Made by a program: the position numbers and the translations under genes
Notes under the pieces: generated by a model
What the model was told of the DNA's origin: nothing
What the model saw: only the letters and a program-made list of their open reading frames with translations
Databases searched by the model: none
Shown here: positions 55,763 through 64,000 of the stretch, in pieces
How the letters are laid out: each line of letters starts with the position of its first letter
Position numbering within the stretch: the stretch's first letter is position 1
DNA from: CAVVIO01 sp963748095
Lineage (GTDB): Bacteria > Bacteroidota > Bacteroidia > Bacteroidales > UBA10428
Length of the DNA: 64,000 bases
Reading direction: 5' to 3'
Assembly (NCBI GenBank): GCA_963748095.1
Contig: CAVVIO010000034.1
Location: 1-64,000, forward strand

Positions 55763-56602
55763 GTGAAAGTAATAAATTATCTGAAAGCTTCGCTTCTAAC
55801 TTTGCTCATAACGAGTATATTCGTAGTAACCGGATGTAAACAACGTACATCTACTTCACAGGCCGGTGAATCTGCAACTGATTCCTCTGCTCTAAACATG
55901 CAGGAAGTTAAATCGGATGTGCAGGATATTGTTTACCCTTTGCCTGCACCATTTGAACTGAGTCAGCAATTAGACCGGGCTGGTGCAAGTTATGTAGGAA
56001 ATGTATTAAATCCCGTGAGTAATGCCGATAAATATTTTACTGAAAAAAGTAAAGCACTGGCATTAGGTGTATACGGGGCTGACCTTGCTTATGCCGGCAC
56101 TTATAACAATGCAAAGGATATTAACAAATATTCAGGTGTACTTAAATCGCTGGTTGACGATCTGGGTATTAACGTCAAGTATACGGATTATTTCAACGAC
56201 GATTCTCGTGAGAAATTAAACAACAAAGATACACTTGTAAAGGTTGTCTCGAATGTATTTTATGATACATATACCTTTTTGAATAAAAAAAGCGACCCTG
56301 CACTTGCGGCCCTTGTGGTATCGGGTACGTGGGTAGAAGGATTATACATTGCCACTCATATAACAAAAGACACTTACAATAATAATGAAATGGTAAAACT
56401 GATCTATGATCAGAGCAAATCACTTGAAAAGGTTATCAGCTTGCTGGATAAATTCGAAAACAATGAAATGGTTGCGGGTATATCCGGAGCATTAAAGAAA
56501 CTGAAAGCCATGTATGACGAAACAAATGGCAGTCTCACAAAAGAACAGCTTGATACCATAACAAAAACGATAGAAACAATCCGGTCAAGCATCGTATCAT
56601 AA
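55763..56602 (+). CDS. Lipoprotein of unknown function
   Basis: 279 residues from a GTG start; lipobox VVTGC (C25). After a Ser/Thr-rich linker comes a helical domain with VYPLPAPFELSQQLDRAGASY, ALALGVYGADLAYAGTYN and VVSGTWVEGLYIAT. This pattern recurs in Bacteroidota hypothetical lipoproteins, but I know of no function. The ABC transporter gene follows after a hairpin, so they may be related but are probably not strictly co-transcribed. Confidence 0.7.
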   Translation: MKVINYLKASLLTLLITSIFVVTGCKQRTSTSQAGESATDSSALNMQEVKSDVQDIVYPLPAPFELSQQLDRAGASYVGNVLNPVSNADKYFTEKSKALALGVYGADLAYAGTYNNAKDINKYSGVLKSLVDDLGINVKYTDYFNDDSREKLNNKDTLVKVVSNVFYDTYTFLNKKSDPALAALVVSGTWVEGLYIATHITKDTYNNNEMVKLIYDQSKSLEKVISLLDKFENNEMVAGISGALKKLKAMYDETNGSLTKEQLDTITKTIETIRSSIVS

Positions 56603-56628
56603 TACGCAAAATATAATTTTCAAAACCG

Positions 56629-56660
56629 AAAATAGCCTTTCGTAACGGAGGGCTATTTTA
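56629..56660 (+). terminator. Terminator between lipoprotein and ABC transporter genes
   Basis: AAAATAGCC / GGCTATTTT stem around a 13-base loop, 27 bases after the lipoprotein stop, with flanking A and T tracts. Confidence 0.65.
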
Positions 56661-56700
56661 TTATTTACAGTATGCATCTGTAATTTTATTGTAAATAAAA

Positions 56701-59700
56701 ATGAATGAAACGGTCCTTAAAGCCTTAATGAGGCTTTTTGCCATAGTAGCGAATGTAACTGAAGGAAAACCCCGCAACGAAAGAGATGTGGTGCTGGATT
56801 ACCTGAACCGCCAGTTAAGTAACGAATTGACGGAAAAATACCTTGAGTATTTCGATAAACACATTTTACACTATCATCCCGATCTGAGCCATGCCGATGA
56901 GCTTGAGATCATCCAACAGGAGAAACACCGTCTTAAACGTCTGAATGAATTATGCAACCAGCTAAACGAAGAACTGGAGCACCAGCAAAAAATAATTATC
57001 TTAATACATTTACTCGATTTTATTAACCGGGGAGATGATGTAACAGAAGAAGAACTCCGACATGTTGAGATCGTTTCAGAAAACCTCAAGATCAGTGAAC
57101 CGGATTTTAATGATGCAAGGGCATTTACTTTCGGCAATATTGAAGCTGCTAATAAGAATAATTTACTGATTATTGATGCCGAACAACTGTCAAATGACCC
57201 AAAAATCAAACATTTACAGGTTAATAAATTCGAAGGTCGTATTGAAGTATTGCATAACGCAAATACAACCACCTTCGTTTTCAGGTATTACGGTAATGAG
57301 AACCTGTTTCTGAACGGACACCTGGTGAAACCCAACCGGTCATATATCTGGTACCAGGGATCGGTTATAAAAAATCCAAAATTCGGTTCGGTCTATTACA
57401 TCTGGATGGCCAGTAAATTTATTGAGGCTACCACCGGATCGAAATTTGTTTTTACTGCCAGGGATATTGATTACTCCTTTGGTAACAGCCCGAATGGTAT
57501 TAAACGGTTTACTTTCACGGAAGAATCAGGCAGGCTGATCGGAATAATCGGTGGCAGTGGTTCGGGAAAATCCACCCTGCTGAAAGTATTGAACGGCACA
57601 CTGAAACCCAAGCGGGGATCTATTCAGATCAACGGTTTTGATATTCATGAGTATAAAGAAGCGCTCAAAGGAGTTATAGGTTATGTTCCCCAGGAAGATT
57701 TCCTGCTGAAGCAACTTACAGTAAGCCAGAACCTGTATTACAACGCTAAATTGTGTTTTGGGCATTATACCGAAAAACAATTGAGCCGTGTAGTAGAAGA
57801 TGCCCTGATGGATTTTGATCTTGTAGAAGCCAGGGACCTGAAAGTGGGCGATACACAAAATACTTTTTTAAGCGGCGGACAGCGGAAACGGCTGAACATT
57901 GCCCTTGAACTTATGCGCGAACCCTCCGTATTGTTTGTCGATGAACCTACTTCGGGACTATCGTCAATGGACTCGGAAAAAGTAATGACCCTGCTGAAAC
58001 GGCAGACCTTAAAAGGAAAACTGGTAATTTCCATACTTCACCAGCCTTCATCGGATGTATTTAAGCTATTGGATAAACTGCTGGTGATCGACCAGGGAGG
58101 ACGCGTAATTTTTTACGGCAATCCGGTGGATGCAATCGGCTATTTCAAGCGAATGAATCATTATGTGGACGCAGAGGAAAGCGAATGCCTTACCTGCGGA
58201 AACATTAATCCCGATCAGATCCTGAGAAATGTGGAAGTAAGGGTGGTAGATGTGAACGGCCGTCTGACAAGAAAGCGAAAGACCGCACCCGAACAATGGT
58301 ATAAAATGTACCGGCAGAATTTCGATCCGGAAATAAAAAAAATTAACCGGCCCTTTGAACATGTCATTCCCAAAAGTAACCTCGATATTCCCAGCCGGCT
58401 CCAACAATTCAGAGTATTTTTTGTACGCGACCTGTTATCGAAACTGGCCAACCAGCAATACCTTCTTATTACATTTCTCGAAGCTCCTTTACTGGCCCTT
58501 ATCCTTGCATTTTTCACGAAAAGTTCAAAGAATATTTACGGTCCGCTTTCAGGTTATACATTCGGAAATAATGTGAATATCCCGGCATTCCTGTTTATGA
58601 GCGTCATTGTTTTTCTCTTTCTCGGACTTGTGCTGAGCGCCGAGGAGATCTACAAAGACCAGAAAATACTTAACAGGGAAAAGTTCCTGAACCTGAGCCG
58701 CAGCAGTTACCTGAATTCAAAAATTGTGCTGATGTTTATACTCTCTGCCATACAGGCAATCACATTTGTGGCAATCGGTAACAGCATACTTGAGATCAGA
58801 GGAATGGAACTCCGGTACTTTTTGATTTTATTTACCACTGCCTGCTGGGCAAATATGGCCGGATTGATCATCTCATCCGGTTTTAATTCGGTCATTACCA
58901 TTTACATCCTTATCCCCATAATTCTGGTACCACAGTTACTGCTTAGCGGTGTGGTGATCGATTTCAATAATATTAACGATAAAATACGATCGGATAAATA
59001 CGTGCCTGTTATCGGTGACATGATGACTTCGCGCTGGGCTTACGAGGATATGGCCGTTACCCAGTTTAAGAAGAATAAATTTGAAAATTATTTCTTTACA
59101 ACAGAACAGAAAGCCAATGAGGCGATGTATAACCAGGCCTATCTCATTCCCGAACTGCAAAAAATATTGAATGAATTAAAAGACAAGGCTGACGATGGTA
59201 ATTTTACAAATGCGGATGACAATAAAATAAATTTATTAAAACAGGAACTGCTATATCTCGATCAGCAGTTTCCTTCTGCAAACATTAATGAGCTGGCATC
59301 ATTAAATACGAAGAACTTCTCTGCTGAGGTTTATAATAACATCGTTAATTACCTGAATAATGCAAGAGACTATTTCCTGCATAAATACCAGGAACAGATC
59401 AACCTGAAAGAGAAAAAATACAATCAACTTGTAAACAAACTGGGAGGAGAAGAACAGTTCCTGAAATTCAAGAACATGTATTACAACAAACAACTAGCTT
59501 CGATATTGCTGAATGATAAGGAACTCATGGAACAACAGGTTAACAAAAATAATATTGTACAACTAAAAGACAAGATATTTCAACTACCTGTTTCAAAAAA
59601 CGGACGGGCACCCTTTTATGCCCCGTCCAAACGTATCGGGAATCTGTATATTGATACTTTCTGGTTCAATATTGTTTTTATATGGTTATTCTCCGGCCTG

Positions 59701-59823
59701 CTGTTTGTAATTCTTTATTTCGATCTGTTGAAAAAACTGATAAGTTATGCAGACAGTATAAAGCGTATAAGATTCAGTAACAGGATCATGAAAATATTGC
59801 ACAGAGAATGGCAGGAAGGGTAA
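56701..59823 (+). CDS. ABCG-type ABC transporter with N-terminal regulatory region
   Basis: 1040 residues. Residues 1-130 are helical and acidic (TerB-like look); about 150-240 are beta-rich and FHA-like (NENLFLNGHLVKPNRSYIWY). The ABC domain follows: Walker A GGSGSGKST (K290), LSGGQRKR near 390, Walker B VLFVDEPTSGLSS near 411, H-loop ILHQPS. Six membrane helices of the ABC2/ABCG type start near residue 585 (TM6 about 987-1010). A long coiled region of roughly 200 residues (about 790-985) sits between TM5 and TM6, in place of the short ABCG extracellular loop. One gene carries a half transporter, so a homodimer is expected. Substrate unknown. Confidence 0.88.
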   Translation: MNETVLKALMRLFAIVANVTEGKPRNERDVVLDYLNRQLSNELTEKYLEYFDKHILHYHPDLSHADELEIIQQEKHRLKRLNELCNQLNEELEHQQKIIILIHLLDFINRGDDVTEEELRHVEIVSENLKISEPDFNDARAFTFGNIEAANKNNLLIIDAEQLSNDPKIKHLQVNKFEGRIEVLHNANTTTFVFRYYGNENLFLNGHLVKPNRSYIWYQGSVIKNPKFGSVYYIWMASKFIEATTGSKFVFTARDIDYSFGNSPNGIKRFTFTEESGRLIGIIGGSGSGKSTLLKVLNGTLKPKRGSIQINGFDIHEYKEALKGVIGYVPQEDFLLKQLTVSQNLYYNAKLCFGHYTEKQLSRVVEDALMDFDLVEARDLKVGDTQNTFLSGGQRKRLNIALELMREPSVLFVDEPTSGLSSMDSEKVMTLLKRQTLKGKLVISILHQPSSDVFKLLDKLLVIDQGGRVIFYGNPVDAIGYFKRMNHYVDAEESECLTCGNINPDQILRNVEVRVVDVNGRLTRKRKTAPEQWYKMYRQNFDPEIKKINRPFEHVIPKSNLDIPSRLQQFRVFFVRDLLSKLANQQYLLITFLEAPLLALILAFFTKSSKNIYGPLSGYTFGNNVNIPAFLFMSVIVFLFLGLVLSAEEIYKDQKILNREKFLNLSRSSYLNSKIVLMFILSAIQAITFVAIGNSILEIRGMELRYFLILFTTACWANMAGLIISSGFNSVITIYILIPIILVPQLLLSGVVIDFNNINDKIRSDKYVPVIGDMMTSRWAYEDMAVTQFKKNKFENYFFTTEQKANEAMYNQAYLIPELQKILNELKDKADDGNFTNADDNKINLLKQELLYLDQQFPSANINELASLNTKNFSAEVYNNIVNYLNNARDYFLHKYQEQINLKEKKYNQLVNKLGGEEQFLKFKNMYYNKQLASILLNDKELMEQQVNKNNIVQLKDKIFQLPVSKNGRAPFYAPSKRIGNLYIDTFWFNIVFIWLFSGLLFVILYFDLLKKLISYADSIKRIRFSNRIMKILHREWQEG

Positions 59824-60460
59824 AAATTATAATTATAATGGTAAGTATATCGCAGCCTGTCTTACATCCTGAATTTATCGGGATAACTTGTTATTGTAAT
59901 CATTTAATCTCATTTTAATCTTTAAGTAATACCTTTCCTAAAATTATTTGAAATTTATTTTTAAATATCTACGTTATCTCAATGTATCACAAGATAATAC
60001 ACAATAAATTATCATATATACAATCTTTATAAATTTATTTTGGATTATTGAAAATACTATTTGTTCAAATTATTTTACTACTTTTATTTATGTATATGCA
60101 GATTGGATTTAATCATTTCAATACCAGTCATATGTTACACTATTTCATAATGCGTAAGAGATACGGGTGAAGCAACAAGTAATGATACTATGGCAGCCCA
60201 TAACCATAAATCAGTCTTTGTATTTACCTTAATCTTACACCTATGTCTCAACCATCTGTCAAATTGTTATTTCTGCCGGTAATGAAATTACTTTCAGGTA
60301 GAAATCTTAAAATCACTCGCTTTTCTTTTCTTTCCTTTATAATCTTTTTTTTCGTTCGTGTAATTTCAAAAAACCGCAAAGGTATCTCTTCGGTAATAAA
60401 ATCAACTTTATTGCACATTACGGCCCCGATTTCCTGTTCACAATTCAAATTTTCTGTAAG
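59824..60460. other. Intergenic region, nothing recognised
   Basis: 637 AT-rich bases between the transporter and the next operon. An open frame at 60243-60464 runs into the next start and encodes no recognisable protein. No RNA gene or clear repeat was seen. Confidence 0.5.
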
Positions 60461-62179
60461 ATGAGAAGGAGCAGTAAAATTCACACGGCATTATTCTGCA
60501 GCCTTTTATTTCTGACAGGATATCCTTTAAAAGCCCAGAACATCGAAAACCTGAAAAATGAAAAACCTTTTACCCTAACAGGTACGTTGGGCGGCACAAT
60601 GACTTTTTACGATGTAACGGGAAAACAACCAAGCCGGAAACCATTTGTGTGGCTGCTGACTGGTTCCCCTACCCTATCCATTTACGGCGTCACATTGCCT
60701 TTCTCTATTACGGTGAGTGAACAGCAACGAGATTTCAGGCAACCCTTTAATAAGTTTGGGGTTAGTCCTTATTACAAATGGATCAAGCTGCACCTGGGTT
60801 ACCGGAGTGTGGTATTTTCGCCTTACACCCTGGCAGGGCATACCCTGTTAGGCGCCGGAACAGAACTTAATCCCGGAAATTTCCGGTTTGGTTTTATGTA
60901 CGGAAGATTACTCAAGGCAATAAATCCCGATCAGCAAACACTTCAATTAGACAACTCAGCGGTATTAACTCCGTCGTACGAACGGAAAGCCTGGAGCATG
61001 AAGGTAGGGTACGGAACAGAAAAGAATAATGCCGACCTGATATTTCTGAAGGGTTGGGACGACCCGAATTCGCTTACCCTCGATACCACCAACCGTACGC
61101 TGATGCCTGCAGAAAATTTTATTGCTTCTTTCATAACACATCAGCAGTTTGCCAAAAAATTTCACTTCGATTTTCAACTGGCACAGTCCTTATATACGGA
61201 AGATCTGAATGCTACAAATCCCGACAGTTCATCACACAAACTGCTTGATGTTTTTTCCGGATTTTATAAAACAAATGCCACCACAAGCACCAGTTCGGCT
61301 ATAGAATCATCTCTGGGATATGGCGGGATGAATTTCTCATTAAACCTGCATTACAAACGGATCGCACCCGGCTACCGTTCCATGGGTGCTTACTTCTTTC
61401 AAAACGATTTGCAAAATATAACCATCGAACCTTCCGTAAGAATGGGACAGCAAAAATATTCCCTGGGCGGCAGCCTCGGTTTTCAGCGCGACAACCTGAA
61501 TAATGACCTTCCTGCTACCACACACCGTACGATTGGTTCGTTAACTTTTAATGCAACTCCTTCACAGGTTTACAATATCAACGTAACGTATTCAAATTAT
61601 GATATGGGACAATCAGCCGGACAAACAGCTGTTGATTCGTTGTATCAAATTTCGCAGACTACCCAAAACCTGGCTGTCAGTCAGAATGTGAATATTTCAG
61701 GAAAGTCATTAATCCAGAATATTATGCTGACTTATAACCTTCAGAAACTGAAGGATAAAAATGACAACACTGCAAATCTAAACTCGTACAATTCAACTAC
61801 CCTGATGGCCAACTACATGCTGTTTTTTGTAAATGCCGGATTGAACCTGAGCCTGAGTTTTAATTATACATTGTATAACCTGCAAAACTCTAAAAATAAA
61901 ATTATCGGACCGGGAGTTGTACTTACGAAAACACTGCTGAAAAATAAATTATCACTAAGTCTTGCTGATAATTATTTTAAAAATGCCATCACTTTTACCG
62001 ATGGCAACGATGACAGAATTTCCGGCATTAACCGGATATCTTTTCAGGCCGGCATGAAACCATCCAAACACCACCGGTTTTATGTCAAATTCTACCTGAA
62101 TAAAAGCACTGCTATTACATCTAATATTATCCCGTTTACAGAACGAAAAGGAGACATCGGTTATGTATATTCATTTTAA
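60461..62179 (+). CDS. Predicted outer-membrane beta-barrel protein
   Basis: 572 residues with signal peptide (ALFCSLLFLTGYPLKAQ). Almost the whole length is alternating amphipathic strands (PTLSIYGVTLPFSITVSE, YKWIKLHLGYRSVVFS, FRFGFMYGRL, KYSLGGSLGFQRDNL, SLSFNYTLYNL), ending in GDIGYVYSF, a terminal aromatic as in outer-membrane barrels. I do not recognise a named family. Its 3' end overlaps the next gene by 17 bases, so the two are translated together; the partner is a large TANFOR-like exported protein. Together they may form a surface display or adhesion unit. Confidence 0.7.
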   Translation: MRRSSKIHTALFCSLLFLTGYPLKAQNIENLKNEKPFTLTGTLGGTMTFYDVTGKQPSRKPFVWLLTGSPTLSIYGVTLPFSITVSEQQRDFRQPFNKFGVSPYYKWIKLHLGYRSVVFSPYTLAGHTLLGAGTELNPGNFRFGFMYGRLLKAINPDQQTLQLDNSAVLTPSYERKAWSMKVGYGTEKNNADLIFLKGWDDPNSLTLDTTNRTLMPAENFIASFITHQQFAKKFHFDFQLAQSLYTEDLNATNPDSSSHKLLDVFSGFYKTNATTSTSSAIESSLGYGGMNFSLNLHYKRIAPGYRSMGAYFFQNDLQNITIEPSVRMGQQKYSLGGSLGFQRDNLNNDLPATTHRTIGSLTFNATPSQVYNINVTYSNYDMGQSAGQTAVDSLYQISQTTQNLAVSQNVNISGKSLIQNIMLTYNLQKLKDKNDNTANLNSYNSTTLMANYMLFFVNAGLNLSLSFNYTLYNLQNSKNKIIGPGVVLTKTLLKNKLSLSLADNYFKNAITFTDGNDDRISGINRISFQAGMKPSKHHRFYVKFYLNKSTAITSNIIPFTERKGDIGYVYSF

Positions 62180-64000
62180 GAACTTGCTGAAAAAAAGTAC
62201 AGGATTTTTCCTGTTATTGTTGATAGTGCCGGTTTTGTATGCCCAACGGCCGACTGTAGTTAATCTGACTACTAACGTGCTTGGCCCGCCTTATAATGTT
62301 CCTTTCGACCAACTGGCAGGAAAATTAAGAGTTACCCTTATGTCAAATGCCGGTATGGAAGGAGTGTATCTTACCATGATGATCAGGGGGGATAACGGAA
62401 TTGTAATACAAAGCAACGGCAACCAGATCGACCAGTTCTACCTACCGGCCAGCACTCCGTTAATTATACCCGATGTGGACAAATCTTTTGATATCATTTT
62501 CCAGCAACAAAATCTTACTTTCAGCGGGGTTGACCCTCAGACAATTTATAATTACGGACTTCCGCCCGGTCATTACCAGGTTTGTTTTCAGTTATGGTCA
62601 CCTAGCGGAACAGCCGGACCAGTTCCTCTGACCCAGGCCGCCCCCTCCGGGTGTGCCGATTTCACTATCCAGCAAAGTAACCTGAATATCAGCACCATTG
62701 TAATGCCTCCGTATACTGCTGACTTTCTGCAATATTATGACAAGGTACGTGTTACACTTTCCTCAACGCAGTACACAAATCTTCGTCTGAAACTTACCCT
62801 GAAAGGAAATAACGGGATCACCATCGCCACTTCCCCCGGTTATGTTCCGCAGCAATTTACCGAGCTCCAGCCGAATATTCCGGCAATCCTCACCGGACAA
62901 GACCTGTGGGACTTTTTCAATTCCGATAACCTGGTATTTTCGGGAATTTCCAAACAGGAAGTAATGGACAAGGGACTTCCTGAAGGCACTTACCGCTTGT
63001 GCTTTAGGGCTTACGACCAGAACGACGTCCCATTGTCGGGTAATGATCCCATCGGGTGCAGCAGTCCGTTTACATTGCAGGTACTCGAACCACCGACTAT
63101 ACTGTCTCCCCATTGCGGAGATACCATAAAACAACCTGCCGGGCAACCGCTGTTATTCACATGGACTCCCTCACCCGGCGCACCTCCGGGCACCCCTTAT
63201 ACCTTAATGATCGTTGAAATGGCAGATCCAAACGCTTCTCCCGGTGACGCCCTGCAAACAGCCACTACTCCTGCATTTTTTGAAACAACGGTTATGGGTA
63301 CTTCTTTCCTGTATGGCCCTGCCCAACCGGTACTCGAAAAAGGTAAAAAATACGCGTTCGAAGTAATCGCAGGCTCAGAAGCTGTCGATATTTCCAACAC
63401 TTTCGATTTCAATTCATCCAAACTTCGGTTTAAAAACAAGGGGAAAAGCGCCCCCTGCTACTTCATATATGGAAAACCGGAAGGTCTCCAGGTATTCCCG
63501 GTAATTACCACTACCAATAATAACGAACCGACATTTTCAGAGATCAAACCCGATCCGAAAATACTCCCTTACTCCACGGTTTCCGGTCAGCTGAACTACA
63601 AATTCAAATACACCTCACCTCATTATAATATTCCCGGTGTTAGTGGCCAGTCATCAGGTCCGAATGTATCGCAGGCTTCCCAATCCGCACCGTCTTCACA
63701 AAGTTCTCAGAATGGTGTTAGTATAGGTAATTATGGCGTAAGTAATGTGACAACCCAGGCATCCCAGACAACCCAGGCAAATCAGGTTAATTTAGCCAGC
63801 AGCCTTGGTTATATCGATCCGTCAGGTTCGAAACCACTGGCCGGTGTACCGGTAAGCCTCGTGGTAAGGTACGTGGTGCGGTCAGGATCCATCAATTCGG
63901 AAGATGCTTCCGGCCATGTAATCAACAGGAATGATTTTGCGCTTACAAGTGATGAAAATTACTACAATAAATTCAAAGATGACGGAACTGTTCTGAAAAC
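62163..64000 (+). CDS. TANFOR-like multidomain exported protein, truncated by window end
   Basis: At least 612 residues; open to the last base. The ATG at 62163 gives a good signal peptide (GFFLLLLIVPVLYAQ). Two homologous modules of about 125-140 residues follow (GKLRVTLMSNAGMEGVYLTM, LPPGHYQVCFQLW; then DKVRVTLSSTQYTNLRLKLT, LPEGTYRLCFRAYD). These resemble the TANFOR repeats first noted in Tannerella forsythia. Next is an FN3-like domain (LLFTWTPSPGAPPGTPYTL), then a Ser/Gln-rich linker (about 495-545), and the start of another domain. It overlaps the barrel gene by 17 bases. Probably a surface or envelope protein; function unknown. Confidence 0.7.
   Translation, partial: MYIHFKNLLKKSTGFFLLLLIVPVLYAQRPTVVNLTTNVLGPPYNVPFDQLAGKLRVTLMSNAGMEGVYLTMMIRGDNGIVIQSNGNQIDQFYLPASTPLIIPDVDKSFDIIFQQQNLTFSGVDPQTIYNYGLPPGHYQVCFQLWSPSGTAGPVPLTQAAPSGCADFTIQQSNLNISTIVMPPYTADFLQYYDKVRVTLSSTQYTNLRLKLTLKGNNGITIATSPGYVPQQFTELQPNIPAILTGQDLWDFFNSDNLVFSGISKQEVMDKGLPEGTYRLCFRAYDQNDVPLSGNDPIGCSSPFTLQVLEPPTILSPHCGDTIKQPAGQPLLFTWTPSPGAPPGTPYTLMIVEMADPNASPGDALQTATTPAFFETTVMGTSFLYGPAQPVLEKGKKYAFEVIAGSEAVDISNTFDFNSSKLRFKNKGKSAPCYFIYGKPEGLQVFPVITTTNNNEPTFSEIKPDPKILPYSTVSGQLNYKFKYTSPHYNIPGVSGQSSGPNVSQASQSAPSSQSSQNGVSIGNYGVSNVTTQASQTTQANQVNLASSLGYIDPSGSKPLAGVPVSLVVRYVVRSGSINSEDASGHVINRNDFALTSDENYYNKFKDDGTVLK

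Noticed and set aside
60243..60464. Possible 73-residue gene
   Set aside because: Runs into the start of the next gene and shows no protein-like pattern.

Overview
The window is a chromosomal stretch from a member of the Bacteroidota. The evidence is SusC/SusD/SusE/SusF-type starch genes, two different type IX secretion (T9SS) sorting domains, a PorP/SprF-family protein, a two-component-propeller hybrid kinase, and a promoter of the TTTG/TAnnTTTG class. The sequence is AT-rich with very few Shine-Dalgarno-like sites. Genus cannot be fixed from what is seen; a Bacteroidales/Marinilabiliales-type environmental anaerobe is a reasonable guess.

Layout. 1-960 is the 3' end of a SusD-like gene. 1224-2405 is a PagL/acyloxyacyl-hydrolase-like outer membrane protein. 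2582-12943 (minus) is one surface operon: an SprB-like repeat protein with a T9SS type B sorting domain, PorP/SprF, a PD40/PKD/OmpA protein, an unknown exported protein, and a very large hybrid sensor kinase. 13358-17813 holds unlinked genes: an NTR/TIMP-like protein, a CurA-like reductase, a GH16 glucanase with T9SS tail, and a lipoprotein.

17881-40527 is a complete alpha-glucan utilisation locus. The minus-strand arm encodes an MFS sugar transporter, beta-phosphoglucomutase, GH65 phosphorylase, SusA-like GH13, GH31 and a GH13 lipoprotein. A LacI-type regulator gene sits next to it. The plus-strand arm encodes a T9SS-exported GH13 amylase/pullulanase and SusC, SusD, SusE and SusF. Palindromic CAAACGTTTG / CGTTTGCG sites in the three control regions suggest the LacI protein governs both arms. 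Surface enzymes cut starch, SusCDEF bind and import oligosaccharides, periplasmic GH13/GH31 trim them, MFS imports maltose, and GH65 plus PgmB convert it to glucose and glucose-6-phosphate.

40613-46420 is an accessory island: an Rhs core fragment with a variable tip and an overlapping membrane protein (possible toxin/immunity pair), REP-like palindromic repeats carrying tails of a REP-associated Y1 transposase, a tyrosine-recombinase remnant, a DUF4160/DUF2442 pair, and a three-gene HipB-HipS-HipT-like system behind a phased operator array.

46479-64000 returns to ordinary genes: a Rieske protein, an aldo/keto reductase, a duplicated MITE-like repeat, a large unknown envelope protein, and metY preceded by a small ORF ending in five consecutive Cys codons (candidate cysteine attenuator). 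These are followed by a TPR pseudo-sensor kinase, a lipoprotein, an ABCG-like transporter, and an outer-membrane/TANFOR-like pair running off the window. Several genes carry single-base frameshifts (near 607, 9631, 11520, 11781, 37976, 54246), which may be sequence errors or real breaks.
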